Assembly: GCF_004054195.1 (NCBI RefSeq)
Contig: NZ_SBIW01000001.1
Coordinates: forward strand, 124,001 to 188,000
DNA: 64,000 nucleotides
Reading direction: 5' to 3'
Source of the DNA: Mucilaginibacter gilvus
Lineage (GTDB): Bacteria > Bacteroidota > Bacteroidia > Sphingobacteriales > Sphingobacteriaceae
Shown here: piece by piece, positions 14,163 to 23,157 of the stretch
How positions within the stretch are numbered: the stretch's first letter is position 1
Layout of the letters: each line of letters starts with the position of its first letter
Position numbers and translations under genes: made by a program
The notes under the pieces: model-generated
The model's input: the letters and a program-made list of their open reading frames with translations, nothing else
Databases searched by the model: none
What the model was told of the DNA's origin: nothing

Positions 14163-17132
14163 ATGCAAGGTAAAGGGGTTATTAAATTTTTCGCCATTCT
14201 GCTGGCTGTTGTGTGCATATACCAGCTTTCTTTTACATGGGTGGCCCATAAAGTTGAGAAGGATGCCAAGGAATATGCTAAAGGCAATACTGAAAAGGAA
14301 ACTGCCTATTTAGATTCTATTTCTACTCAACCGGTATATCCGTTGTTAGGCCACACCTACCAGTACTGTTTAGACAGGGAACTGGCTTTAGGTTTGGATT
14401 TAAAAGGTGGCATGAGTGTTACCATGCAGATCTCGTTACGCGAGCTGGTTCAAACCTTATCAAACAACAACCAGGACCCGGCTTTTAAACAAGCCATGGC
14501 CGATGCTGAAAAAGATATTGTAACCACTCAGAAAGATTACATCACCCTTTTTGTTGATGCTTACGAAAAACGCGTGCCCAACGGAAAATTGGCTGCCATA
14601 TTTGCAAACAGCAACAATCAGGACAAAGTAAAGTTCAACTCTACCAACAGCCAGGTTGAAGCTTACCTGAAAGACCAGGCCACCGCCGCCGTGCAGCAAT
14701 CATACACTGTACTGCACCGTCGTGTGGATCAGTTTGGTGTTACGCAGCCAAACATTCAGTTGCAAAAAAGCACCAACCGTATTTTGATCGAGCTACCAGG
14801 TGTTAAAGAACCTGATCGTGTTCGTAAACTTTTATCGGGTACTGCAAAACTGGAGTTTTACCAAACTTACGATAACACCGAAGTGTACTCGTTGCTAAAC
14901 AACGTAAACAGCATACTGGGTGCAAAAAGCAAAGCTGCAACTAAAACAGATACTACTAAAGTAACGGCTGCTGTTAAAACGCCAACAAGCTTAAAAGATT
15001 CTGCAAACACATTATTGAACAAGCTTAAAAACGCAAACGGCAAAGATTCATCCGCGCTGAACAACAAATCGCAGCTTGCTGCGCAAAACCCGTTATTCTC
15101 GGTAATGAGCCTCGTTACTTACCCGGATGCTAACAACCAGCAGCAATTGGCCCCTGGCCCTATTGTTGGTTACTCGCAGGTAAAAGATACTGCTAAAGTA
15201 AATTCATACCTGCGCAGCGCCGATGTAGCTTCGGTATTGCCACGTAATATCAAATTCCTTTGGGGCGTAAAACCGCTCGATAAAACAAAAGTGTTCCAGT
15301 TATATGCTATTAAATTAGCCGGTGCCGAAAATGGACCGGTACTTAACGGCGATGTGATCACTGATGCCCATAAAGATGTTAACCAGCTAAACGGCGGTTA
15401 CGAGGTTATCATGAACATGAACTCGCAAGGTGCCCAGAAATGGAAAAGCATAACAGCAGAAGCTTCTGCCGGTGCAAATAAAAGGTATATAGCCATTGTG
15501 CTTGACGATAACGTGTACTCTGCCCCCGCTGTTCAAAACGAAATTTCGGGTGGTGTATCATCAATCTCTGGTAACTTCAAAATGGAAGATACCGAAGATT
15601 TGGCCAACGTATTAAAAGCAGGCCGCCTGCTTGCCCCTGCCCGTATTGTTGGCGGTGAAGTTGTAGGTCCGTCACTAGGCCAGCAAGCTATCAGCGCAGG
15701 TTTACTGTCTTGTATCCTTGGTTTGGTGGTTATCCTTATTTTCATGGTTGCTTACTACAACCGTGCAGGTACCGTTGCCGTAGTTGCGGTATTGGTTAAC
15801 GTATTCTTTCTGTTGGGTGTGTTGGTGAGTATCCGTGCGGTACTAACCCTGCCGGGTATTGCCGGTATCATCCTCATATTGGGTGTGGCAGTTGATGCCA
15901 ACGTATTGGTTTATGAACGTGTGCGCGAAGAGCTTGGCTTAGGCAAATCTATCCGTATTGCTGTTGCCGATGGTTTTAAACATGCTTTACCTTCTATCCT
16001 TGATGCCAACATCAGTACTTTCTTAACAGGTATTATCTTATTCGTATTCGGTTCGGGCCCAATACAAGGTTTCGCAACCACATTAATGATCGGTATCGTT
16101 ACTACCTTGTTCTGCTCGTTATTAATATCAAGGCTGATATTTGAATTTATGCTTGAAAAAGAGTGGGATATTAAATTTTCAAACCCTTGGAGCTCGCATA
16201 CCTTCAAAAACGCTAACTACGGCTTTGTGAAAAACCGCTTTAAGTTTTATATCTTCTCTGGTATATTTATTGCTGCCGGTTTAGTATCAATGGCAACCCG
16301 TGGTTTTGACTACGGTGTAGATTTTGGCGGTGGCCGTACATACCTTGTACAGTTCCCTAACAAAGCAGCTACGCCAGAACAAGTTCACCAGGAACTGGAT
16401 AAATCCTTAGGCTTTGGTTCGGAAGTAAAAACCTATGGTGCCGATAAGATCGCCATCACTACCAACTATTTAATTGGCGACATCGCTACAGATGCTGATG
16501 ACAGAGTAGAGGCCGCCTTAATTAACGCTTTAAAAGTAAACCCGGTTACTACAATTACTACAAATGATATTTTAAGCCATTCTAAAGTGGAGGCCACTGT
16601 TGCAAATGAGCTAAAGGCTTCGGCAAAATGGACCATCATCATTGCTATCTTAGCAATATCTGCTTATATATTCATCAGGTTCCGCAAATGGCAGTTTAGC
16701 CTCGGAGCGATGGTTGCAACCGCACACGATGCGCTGATGGTATTATCGTTCTTTTCATTATTTAAAGGCTTGTTACCGTTCTCCTTAGATATCGACCAAG
16801 CATTTGTGGCTGCCCTGCTTACTGTTATTGGTTATTCTATTAACGATACCGTGGTAGTGTTTGACCGTATCCGCGAGTTCCTGAACTTGCACCATGCTAA
16901 AACCGATGATCCTAAAGAGGTTATTAACCACGCTATCAACAACACGTTGAGCCGTACCATTATTACTGCTTTAACCGTGGTATTGATACTGATCATATTG
17001 TTCCTGTTTGGTGGCGATGTGTTACGCGGTTTCTCATTCGCATTATTGATCGGTGTGCTTTTCGGAACATACTCGTCTATCTGTATTGCCACACCAGTTA
17101 TCATCGACTTTGGAAAGAAAGACCTGAGATAA
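14163..17132 (+). CDS. secDF: fused protein translocase subunit SecDF
   Basis: SecD and SecF use the proton gradient to pull proteins out of the SecYEG channel. The 989-residue product is the SecD-SecF fusion usual in Bacteroidota. The SecD half has its first helix at about 5-25, LALGLDLKGGMSV near 80, a large periplasmic domain, and a six-helix bundle with GVAVDANVLVYERVREE. The SecF half starts near 680 with GVDFGGGRTYLVQ and has its own helices ending GYSINDTVVVFDRIREFL. A Lys/Thr/Ala-rich linker lies in the periplasmic part at about 255-310. The gene is followed by a strong terminator. Confidence 0.97.
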   Translation: MQGKGVIKFFAILLAVVCIYQLSFTWVAHKVEKDAKEYAKGNTEKETAYLDSISTQPVYPLLGHTYQYCLDRELALGLDLKGGMSVTMQISLRELVQTLSNNNQDPAFKQAMADAEKDIVTTQKDYITLFVDAYEKRVPNGKLAAIFANSNNQDKVKFNSTNSQVEAYLKDQATAAVQQSYTVLHRRVDQFGVTQPNIQLQKSTNRILIELPGVKEPDRVRKLLSGTAKLEFYQTYDNTEVYSLLNNVNSILGAKSKAATKTDTTKVTAAVKTPTSLKDSANTLLNKLKNANGKDSSALNNKSQLAAQNPLFSVMSLVTYPDANNQQQLAPGPIVGYSQVKDTAKVNSYLRSADVASVLPRNIKFLWGVKPLDKTKVFQLYAIKLAGAENGPVLNGDVITDAHKDVNQLNGGYEVIMNMNSQGAQKWKSITAEASAGANKRYIAIVLDDNVYSAPAVQNEISGGVSSISGNFKMEDTEDLANVLKAGRLLAPARIVGGEVVGPSLGQQAISAGLLSCILGLVVILIFMVAYYNRAGTVAVVAVLVNVFFLLGVLVSIRAVLTLPGIAGIILILGVAVDANVLVYERVREELGLGKSIRIAVADGFKHALPSILDANISTFLTGIILFVFGSGPIQGFATTLMIGIVTTLFCSLLISRLIFEFMLEKEWDIKFSNPWSSHTFKNANYGFVKNRFKFYIFSGIFIAAGLVSMATRGFDYGVDFGGGRTYLVQFPNKAATPEQVHQELDKSLGFGSEVKTYGADKIAITTNYLIGDIATDADDRVEAALINALKVNPVTTITTNDILSHSKVEATVANELKASAKWTIIIAILAISAYIFIRFRKWQFSLGAMVATAHDALMVLSFFSLFKGLLPFSLDIDQAFVAALLTVIGYSINDTVVVFDRIREFLNLHHAKTDDPKEVINHAINNTLSRTIITALTVVLILIILFLFGGDVLRGFSFALLIGVLFGTYSSICIATPVIIDFGKKDLR

Positions 17133-17152
17133 TAAATTATGACATTATAATT

Positions 17153-17184
17153 AAGGCTCCAAAGAACATTTGGAGCCTTTTTTG
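17153..17184 (+). terminator. intrinsic terminator of secDF
   Basis: Stem AAGGCTCCAAA / TTTGGAGCCTT (17153-17163 and 17169-17179), 5-nt loop, followed by a run of Ts. Confidence 0.92.
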
Positions 17185-17225
17185 TTTTAAAAGCTGAGGA
17201 TTTAGTACACAAAAATCTACGTATC

Positions 17226-18539
17226 ATGAACCCTAACGAACTGTCAAAATTCCCAACAGTAGTTATCATAGGCGGCGGCTTCGGTGGCATACAGGTTGCC
17301 AAACAGCTTGCCAATAAGCCTGTAGAAGTTATACTGCTTGATAAACATAATTACCATACTTTTCAACCGCTGCTTTACCAGGTAGCCACCGGCGGCCTGG
17401 AGGCCGAGTCGATAGGCTTCTCCCTCCGCAAGAACTTCGAGGGGCAAAAAAACCTGCGTTTCCGCATTGCCGAAGTGAGCAAAATAGATACAGAAAGCAA
17501 CGTTGTGCAAACCGATATAGGCCCTATCCCCTACGATTACCTGGTGATAGCCACCGGCTCCACCACCAATTTCTTCGGCAATAAGGATATCGAAAAGCAC
17601 GCCATGCCGATGAAATCGATCCCTGAAGCACTCAACCTGCGCTATATGGTGCTGCAAAACCTGGAGGAAGCCATTTTAAAGCCTTCTAAGGAAGAACGCG
17701 CGCCATATCTATCATTCGTACTGGTTGGTGCCGGCCCTACCGGCGTGGAGCTTGCAGGCGCCTTGGCCGAACTGCGCAACCACGTGCTAAATAAAGATTA
17801 CCCCGAACTGGCTAAAGAGGAAATGAAGGTTTACCTCGTTGATTTTCTGCCGAAGGTATTAGGCCCTTTTTCTGATGAAGGCTCCAATGCAGCAAAAGGT
17901 TTCCTCACCAAAATGGGCGTAGAAGTATTGCTGAACGTTAAAGTAGAAAGCTACGACGGCAACGAGATAAAATTCGAGGGCGGTAAAAGTATCCGCACCA
18001 AAAATGTGATCTGGTCGGCAGGGGTGGCTGGCGTTGTGCCCGATGGTGTTTCTAAAGAAGCCATTGAACGCGGCAACAGGGTTAAAGTGGATAACGTTTG
18101 CCGCATGGTAGGCAGCAGCAACATCTTCGCTATTGGCGATGTGGCTGCCATGATTACTGATGATACGCCAAAAGGGCACCCCGGAGTGGCACAGGTAGCC
18201 ATACAAATGGGGCAGCTTACCGGCAAAAACATCAACCGCATTATTCGCGGCGAACAGCCCGAGCCGTTTAAATATTTTGACAAGGGCTCGCTTGCCACCA
18301 TAGGCCGTAACAAAGCCATTGCCGATTTGGGCAAGATCAAATTCCAGGGATTTTTTGCCTGGCTGATATGGATGTTCGTTCACTTGATCTCGCTGATGGG
18401 CGGGCTTAACAGGGTAATTGTATTTATTAACTGGGTAGCCAGTTATGTAAATAACAATGGCGGCAGCAGGCTGATTATACGTAAGTTTGAGCGTGAAGAA
18501 CTGGTGCAGAAGGACGTACAGGTTTCAAAAGTTGACTAA
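17226..18539 (+). CDS. type II NADH dehydrogenase-like FAD oxidoreductase
   Basis: The 437-residue protein has a first dinucleotide-binding fold VVIIGGGFGGIQVAKQL at about 12-30, a second SFVLVGAGPTGVELAGAL at about 165, and the FAD-closing motif IFAIGDVAAM at about 300. A C-terminal hydrophobic/amphipathic region (FAWLIWMFVHLISLMGG) should attach it to the inner membrane. This is the layout of non-proton-pumping NDH-2 enzymes that pass electrons from NADH to menaquinone. The HMG-CoA-lyase-like gene starts one base after its stop, so the two are probably co-transcribed, though no metabolic link is obvious. Confidence 0.92.
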   Translation: MNPNELSKFPTVVIIGGGFGGIQVAKQLANKPVEVILLDKHNYHTFQPLLYQVATGGLEAESIGFSLRKNFEGQKNLRFRIAEVSKIDTESNVVQTDIGPIPYDYLVIATGSTTNFFGNKDIEKHAMPMKSIPEALNLRYMVLQNLEEAILKPSKEERAPYLSFVLVGAGPTGVELAGALAELRNHVLNKDYPELAKEEMKVYLVDFLPKVLGPFSDEGSNAAKGFLTKMGVEVLLNVKVESYDGNEIKFEGGKSIRTKNVIWSAGVAGVVPDGVSKEAIERGNRVKVDNVCRMVGSSNIFAIGDVAAMITDDTPKGHPGVAQVAIQMGQLTGKNINRIIRGEQPEPFKYFDKGSLATIGRNKAIADLGKIKFQGFFAWLIWMFVHLISLMGGLNRVIVFINWVASYVNNNGGSRLIIRKFEREELVQKDVQVSKVD

Positions 18540-19400
18540 ATGGCTAAGCAGATAAGAATAACCGAATGCCCCCGCGATGCCATGCAGGGCCTTACCGAAT
18601 TTGTACCTACGGATGTAAAGGCCGCATACATCAACCTGCTTTTACAAGTAGGTTTTGATACGATAGATTTCGGCAGCTTTGTATCGCCGAAGGCTATCCC
18701 CCAACTGCGCGATACCGCGGAAGTGCTAAGCAAGCTCGATCTGAGCAGCACGCGATCCAAACTATTGGCCATCATAGCCAACTATCGTGGTGCGGAAGAA
18801 GCCGCAGCACACGAGGAGATCACTTTTTTAGGCTATCCATTTTCTATCTCAGAAACTTTTCAACTTAGAAATACCAATACTACTATTGAGCAGGCCTTTG
18901 ACAACGTAAAGCGAATAAACGAACTTTGCCTTACTAAAGACAAATCGCTGCTGATATACCTTTCTATGGGTTTTGGTAACCCATACGGAGACGCTTGGAA
19001 CGCGGAAATTGTTCAGCACTGGGCAAAAAAGATGATTGATGAAGGTATTGGTTACATTGCCTTATCTGATACTATTGGCATAGCCGCGCCGGAGCAGATC
19101 AGCGCTTTATATCCGGCGTTGACCAAAATTTCGGAAATAACAAGTTTTGGACTGCACCTGCACTCTACCCCCGATACCTGGCAGGAAAAAGTAGCGGCAG
19201 CCTACGAGGCCGGCTGCACCCGTTTTGATGCTGCCCTGAAAGGCTACGGCGGCTGCCCAATGGCCAAAGACGACCTCACAGGCAATATCGCTACCGAAAA
19301 CCTGATAGCTTATCTCCTGCACCAAAACAACGACCTTGGCCTTAATCTGGATAAATTAAGCGAAGCAATGGAATATTCGGGGAAAGTGTTTGGGGGATAG
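18540..19400 (+). CDS. hydroxymethylglutaryl-CoA lyase-like protein
   Basis: The 286-residue TIM-barrel protein belongs to the HMGL-like/DRE-TIM family. ITECPRDAMQGL near the N-terminus is the metal/substrate strand, LHLHSTPDTW carries the metal histidines, and GGCPMAKDDLTGNIATE near 240 resembles the HMG-CoA lyase signature with its catalytic cysteine. HMG-CoA lyase splits HMG-CoA into acetoacetate and acetyl-CoA in leucine breakdown. The first motif reads PRDAMQ where classical lyases have PRDGLQ, so substrate may differ. The ATG directly follows the NDH-2 stop. Confidence 0.85.
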   Translation: MAKQIRITECPRDAMQGLTEFVPTDVKAAYINLLLQVGFDTIDFGSFVSPKAIPQLRDTAEVLSKLDLSSTRSKLLAIIANYRGAEEAAAHEEITFLGYPFSISETFQLRNTNTTIEQAFDNVKRINELCLTKDKSLLIYLSMGFGNPYGDAWNAEIVQHWAKKMIDEGIGYIALSDTIGIAAPEQISALYPALTKISEITSFGLHLHSTPDTWQEKVAAAYEAGCTRFDAALKGYGGCPMAKDDLTGNIATENLIAYLLHQNNDLGLNLDKLSEAMEYSGKVFGG

Positions 19401-19459
19401 AGAAAGAGGCAAACGAAAAGTCGAAACCAAAGCCTAAGAAATGAAGTAGATTTTAAAGA

Positions 19460-19681
19460 ATGAAAAAGATAATTGTTATCCATCTTTTGCTCTTGGTATT
19501 ATCGTCAGTTGTATTTTTCTATTTTTCGGAAACTATTACAAAGCGATTGTTTCGGGGGTTTCACGATGTCTCTACTTGGTTAAGTGTTCTGATTGTCGGG
19601 AACGTTGCAATATTGCTGATATTAATTTTCTCATTGATTGTAATATCTATTAGACGAAAGAGAATTAAAGCCGTGATCTAA
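19460..19681 (+). CDS. small two-helix membrane protein, unknown
   Basis: A 73-residue frame encodes two strongly hydrophobic segments (about 4-22 and 40-63), separated by an amphipathic stretch and ended by a basic tail (RRKRIKAVI). The positive end suggests a cytoplasmic C-terminus. I recognise no family. It follows the HMGL-like gene by 60 bp and converges with the HicB-like gene. Confidence 0.5.
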   Translation: MKKIIVIHLLLLVLSSVVFFYFSETITKRLFRGFHDVSTWLSVLIVGNVAILLILIFSLIVISIRRKRIKAVI

Positions 19682-19736
19682 CAGGTATATGGTCTTCTGA
19701 CAACACAACAACGGCTTAACCTTTAAAGTATGAACG

Positions 19737-19949
19737 TTAAGCGTACATCAATTCGCCCTTGGGTTGGGGAATTGTCCTTTTTAGTTCCGTTGCCGTATCT
19801 ATACATTGTGCAATAACAACTTCCACGTTTGCAAGAGCTTCAGTATAGTTTGCACCATCGGCCACACACCCGGCAAGTTCTGGCACCTCGGCGATAACGG
19901 CATTATCTTCATTACTCCAATAAAGAATTATTTCATATCTATTTTCCAT
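19737..19949 (-). CDS. HicB-like antitoxin domain protein, apparently without HicA
   Basis: The 70-residue protein has the HicB partial RNase-H-like fold: MENRYEIILYWSNEDNAVIAEVPELAGCVADG, then ANYTEALANVEVVIAQCID. HicB proteins neutralise the HicA mRNA interferase, and many have a C-terminal DNA-binding extension that is absent here. No HicA of about 60 residues is present on either side, so it may be an orphan or act in another role. Its first 11 bp overlap the end of the GNAT gene, whose tail is formed by a repeat insertion. Confidence 0.82.
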   Translation of the reverse strand: MENRYEIILYWSNEDNAVIAEVPELAGCVADGANYTEALANVEVVIAQCIDTATELKRTIPQPKGELMYA

Positions 19950-20427
19950 CAGATAGTTTGAATATCATAACTTCTACTCCCCCTTCAGGGGGCTGTGGGG
20001 ACTTCACCATCTTATAATGCCTTATCCCTGCCTCTTCAAACTCCGGGCCTGTTTTTTCAAAGCCGAAACGCTCGTATAAGGTAACGGCATCAAGTTGGGC
20101 ATGCAGGTAAATATATTCCGCATCGGCAGGTAAAGAGGCTAATACGGCCCCTATCATTTCCTGCCCTACTCCAAATCCACGAAACTTCTTTAATACAGCA
20201 AAACGCTCTAATTTATAGCCTTTATCAGTTTTCCTCCAGCGGCAGGCGCCACCGGGTTCGCCGTTAACGGTAGCCAGAAAATGGGTAGCCTCGTCATCAA
20301 ATTCAATTTCCAGTTCGGGCGGGCAACCTTGTTCAACAACAAACACCTCGTGCCTTATGCCAAATGCTTTTTCCAGTTCAATTGGGTCACTTACCTGGTG
20401 CACTTCTATTTTTGAGGGCTCGGGCAT
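19939..20427 (-). CDS. GNAT family N-acetyltransferase with repeat-derived tail
   Basis: The 162-residue product is a GNAT acetyltransferase with RHEVFVVEQGCP near residue 25, ERFAVLKKFRGFGVGQEMI (the acetyl-CoA loop R-G-F-G-V-G) near 72-90, and ALYERFGFEKTGPEFEEAGIRHYKM at the end of the domain. Proteins of this kind usually stop soon after HYKM. Here about 20 residues follow, and the first of them, SPQPPEGGV, are encoded by a copy of the palindromic repeat. The frame then runs on into the HicB-like start. The N-terminus overlaps the upstream permease by 41 bp; a later GTG (Val9) is an alternative start. Confidence 0.88.
   Translation of the reverse strand: MPEPSKIEVHQVSDPIELEKAFGIRHEVFVVEQGCPPELEIEFDDEATHFLATVNGEPGGACRWRKTDKGYKLERFAVLKKFRGFGVGQEMIGAVLASLPADAEYIYLHAQLDAVTLYERFGFEKTGPEFEEAGIRHYKMVKSPQPPEGGVEVMIFKLSDGK
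19977..20003 (-). repeat. GC-rich palindromic repeat, copy E (tail of GNAT gene)
   Basis: On the minus strand it reads AGTCCCCACAG then the core CCCCCTGAAGGGGG (19979-19992) then AG. The GNAT gene reads it as Gln-Pro-Pro-Glu-Gly-Gly, a different frame from the thyA copy. It has the same orientation relative to its gene as the other four copies. Confidence 0.9.
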
Positions 20428-20890
20428 AATGCGGTTTAGTTTTATAGCCAGTTTGCTTGCTGGAATGGTTTTCCTCCGCCGCGTCTATCGAATGCGTACA
20501 GGTAAGGTCATCCTCTTTCTCGGCAAGATCGGATAATTTTACATAAAATTTATGTAATTGGTCAAGGTCTATTTCGCTCAGGTCCTCAATATCCACCATC
20601 CGGTTGCTGGCGCCCTGGTGCGATGCAAGCAATTCGTTCAGCTTCAAATGGATGGCTTTTGAATCTTTATTCTGCGATTTCTGGATCAAAAACACCATTA
20701 AAAAGGTGATGATGGTGGTGCCTGTATTGATGATGAGTTGCCAGGTGTCCGAGTAATTAAATATCGGCCCGGTTACCAGCCATACCACAATAGTGGATAT
20801 GGCTATAATAAACGCAGCCGAACTGCCCGTAGCCATAGTTGCCCAATTGGAAAACCGTTCAAATAAATTCTTTTGTTTCTTTTTGGCCAT
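20387..20890 (-). CDS. low-affinity iron permease-like membrane protein
   Basis: The 167-residue protein has FSNWATMATGSSAAFIIA, followed by two strong helices (about 22-42 and 50-70) and IQKSQNKDSKAIHLKLNELL, the signature of the low-affinity Fe/Cu permease family (PF04120). The family name comes from yeast Fet4 homology; bacterial function is not well established. The C-terminal 35 residues (after about 130) are hydrophilic and less typical, and they overlap the GNAT gene by 41 bp, so the end may have been extended by a past stop-codon loss. Confidence 0.85.
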   Translation of the reverse strand: MAKKKQKNLFERFSNWATMATGSSAAFIIAISTIVVWLVTGPIFNYSDTWQLIINTGTTIITFLMVFLIQKSQNKDSKAIHLKLNELLASHQGASNRMVDIEDLSEIDLDQLHKFYVKLSDLAEKEDDLTCTHSIDAAEENHSSKQTGYKTKPHYARALKNRSAPGK

Positions 20891-20919
20891 AGCGCTTAAT
20901 ATTTAACTATACAACCTAA

Positions 20920-20955
20920 AAAAACCGCCAATGTTCTTACACAAGGGCGGTTTTT
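20920..20955 (-). terminator. intrinsic terminator of fbaA (possibly bidirectional)
   Basis: AAAAACCGCC (20920-20929) pairs with GGCGGTTTTT (20946-20955) across a 16-nt loop. It lies between the fbaA stop and the permease start and, read on the minus strand, ends in a T run. Confidence 0.8.
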
Positions 20956-20975
20956 ATTCTTATTTGCTATGTAGC

Positions 20976-22055
20976 TTAGATCTTGCTGTTGGCGTCGATA
21001 CAATTCAGATCGCTGAAGGCAACAGTTAAGCGTTTTACAAAAGTTTCTTCGGCTTTGCGTAACCATACGCGTGGGTCGTAGTATTTTTTGTTTGGCGAAT
21101 CATCACCATCAGGGCTGCCAATTTGTGTTTGCAAATAGCCTTCTTTTGCCTGGTAGTAATCTTTTATACCTTCCCAAAATGCAAACTGCATATCGGTATC
21201 AATGTTCATTTTTATAGCACCGTAAGATATCGCCTCGCGAATTTCTTCCTGGCTCGAACCCGAACCACCGTGGAATACGAAGTTGATAGGTTTATCGGCA
21301 GTAAGGTTGTGCTTTGTTTTTAAAAACTCCTGTGAGTTGTGCAAGATAACCGGTTGCAATTTAACGTTACCCGGTTTGTACACACCGTGTACGTTACCAA
21401 ACGCGGCAGCAATGGTAAATTTATCACTCACTTTAGACAGTTCTTCGTAAGCGTAAGCAACCTCTTCTGGTTGAGTGTATAGGCGTGAGCTATCTACATC
21501 AGAGTTATCAACGCCGTCTTCTTCGCCGCCGGTTACACCAAGCTCAATTTCAACGGTCATGCCCATTTTAGCCATACGGGCTAAGTATTTGGCAGATATT
21601 TCGATGTTTTCTTCGATAGGTTCTTCAGAAAGATCGAGCATGTGTGAAGAGAACAAAGGTTTGCCGGTTTCAGCAAAAAATTTCTCGCCATGCTCTAACA
21701 AACCGTCTATCCATGGCAATAATTTTTTTGCAGCATGGTCGGTATGTAAAATTACGGCAACACCGTAATGCTCAGCTAATAAATGCACGTGCTTTGCAGC
21801 AGATACACCGCCTAAGATACAGGCCTGTAGTTTTGAATTATCCAGCGATTTACCCGCGTAAAACTGCGCGCCGCCATTTGATAATTGAATAATAACAGGG
21901 GAATTAACAGCCTTTGCTGTTTCCATTACTGCATTTATAGTGTTTGTGCCTATAACGTTTACTGCCGGCAAAGCAAACTGATGCTCTTTAGCTGCTTCAA
22001 ATAGCTCCTGCACCTGGTCTCCGGTCAGTACGCCCTTGTAATCTTTTAAACTCAT
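20976..22055 (-). CDS. fbaA: class II fructose-bisphosphate aldolase
   Basis: This zinc enzyme of glycolysis and gluconeogenesis interconverts fructose 1,6-bisphosphate with DHAP and glyceraldehyde 3-phosphate. The 359-residue length is that of class IIA (E. coli type). Visible features are the HTDHAAKKLLPW strand with metal and catalytic residues near 110, IELGVTGGEEDGVDN near 180, the FGNVHGVYKPGN metal-histidine loop near 225, and NFVFHGGSGSS near 263. It is a single gene with its own terminator, divergent from accD. Confidence 0.97.
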   Translation of the reverse strand: MSLKDYKGVLTGDQVQELFEAAKEHQFALPAVNVIGTNTINAVMETAKAVNSPVIIQLSNGGAQFYAGKSLDNSKLQACILGGVSAAKHVHLLAEHYGVAVILHTDHAAKKLLPWIDGLLEHGEKFFAETGKPLFSSHMLDLSEEPIEENIEISAKYLARMAKMGMTVEIELGVTGGEEDGVDNSDVDSSRLYTQPEEVAYAYEELSKVSDKFTIAAAFGNVHGVYKPGNVKLQPVILHNSQEFLKTKHNLTADKPINFVFHGGSGSSQEEIREAISYGAIKMNIDTDMQFAFWEGIKDYYQAKEGYLQTQIGSPDGDDSPNKKYYDPRVWLRKAEETFVKRLTVAFSDLNCIDANSKI

Positions 22056-22082
22056 TAACTTTTTGTTTGGGCCCCGAAGTTA

Positions 22083-22250
22083 TAAAAATTGTTGAAAAGT
22101 TGGAATGTTTGAAGGTTAAAAGTTAAATAATATACAAAGACGCCCGTTTATATAGACTTTATTGATATAGGGAAGATTTGATAGCTTTTTTAACCCCGGG
22201 TTCAAAAAACATTTCAACATTAAAACATTATAACCTTACAACCTTTTTTT
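22083..22250. repeat. degenerate GTTGAAAGGTT words between fbaA and accD
   Basis: On the left (22090-22125) are GTTGAAAAGTTGG, ATGTTTGAAGG and TTAAAAGTTAAA. On the right (22208-22250) are their complements in spirit (CATTTCAACATT, ACCTTACAACC). Promoters of both divergent genes must lie here. TTTCTTTG (22253-22260), one base off TAnnTTTG, may be the accD -7 box. Confidence 0.4.
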
Positions 22251-22287
22251 CGTTTCTTTGCATTACTTGAAAGACTTAGAAATAGAT

Positions 22288-23148
22288 ATGGCGTGGTTTA
22301 AGCGAGAACTTAAAGGGATAATTACGACTACTGAGGAAAAGAAGGAAGCCCCCGATGGCATCTGGAACAAATGCCCCAACTGTAAAAAACCTTTGCATTA
22401 CTCTGAGCAGGTTGAAAACCAATACGTTTGCCACTATTGTGGTTTCCACATACGCATTGGCTCTAAAGAGTATTTTTCTATTCTGTTTGATGATAACCAA
22501 TTTACCGAACTGTTTGGCGGCCTTACCTCCGGCGACCCGCTGCACTTTACGGATACTAAAAAATACACCGACCGCCTTGTAGAAACCAAAAAGAAAACCG
22601 GTTTACAGGATGCTATCCGCGCAGGCGTTGGCAAAATGAACGGGCAGAATGTGGTTATTGCCTGTATGGACTTTAACTTTATAGGTGGCTCTATGGGTTC
22701 GGTAGTGGGCGAAAAGATAGCACGCTCTATCGATTACAGTATCGCTAACAAGATCCCTTTCCTGATGATATCCAAATCGGGCGGTGCCCGTATGATGGAA
22801 GCTGCTTTCTCGCTGATGCAGATGGCCAAAACATCGGCTAAACTTGCGCTACTAAGCCAGGCAAAAGTGCCATATATCTCTTTACTAACCGACCCAACAA
22901 CAGGTGGTGTAACCGCATCATACGCTATGCTGGGCGACATCAACATTGCCGAGCCGGGGTCACTAATTGGCTTTGCCGGCCCGAGGGTTATTAAAGAGAC
23001 CATTAAAAAAGACTTACCAAAAGGATTCCAAACCGCCGAATTTGTGCAGGAACACGGTTTCCTTGATTTTATAGTAGACCGCAGGGAAATGAAAGAAAAA
23101 TTAGCGAGCTTTTTAAAGATGCTGGCTCCCGTAGCCCCCGCCCCCTGA
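22288..23148 (+). CDS. accD: acetyl-CoA carboxylase carboxyltransferase subunit beta
   Basis: AccD with AccA transfers the carboxyl group from biotin to acetyl-CoA in the first step of fatty-acid synthesis. Starting at ATG 22288 ([10 protein letters not shown]) the protein has 286 residues. The zinc ribbon cysteines are at 29, 32, 48 and 51, and the crotonase-fold core has [11 protein letters not shown] and [13 protein letters not shown]. An earlier TTG at 22258 overlaps the likely promoter and is unlikely. The last residues, AlaProValAlaProAlaPro, and the TGA stop are formed by a copy of the palindromic repeat, so the natural C-terminus has been replaced. Confidence 0.96.
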   Translation: MAWFKRELKGIITTTEEKKEAPDGIWNKCPNCKKPLHYSEQVENQYVCHYCGFHIRIGSKEYFSILFDDNQFTELFGGLTSGDPLHFTDTKKYTDRLVETKKKTGLQDAIRAGVGKMNGQNVVIACMDFNFIGGSMGSVVGEKIARSIDYSIANKIPFLMISKSGGARMMEAAFSLMQMAKTSAKLALLSQAKVPYISLLTDPTTGGVTASYAMLGDINIAEPGSLIGFAGPRVIKETIKKDLPKGFQTAEFVQEHGFLDFIVDRREMKEKLASFLKMLAPVAPAP

Positions 23149-23157
23149 AGAGGGAGC
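23133..23157 (+). repeat. GC-rich palindromic repeat, copy C (forms the accD stop)
   Basis: AGCCCCCG then CCCCCTGAAGAGGG (core 23141-23154, one mismatch). The TGA of its TGAA loop is the accD stop codon. GGCTCCC at 23124-23130 pairs perfectly with GGGAGCC at 23152-23158, giving a larger hairpin around the stop. Confidence 0.85.
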
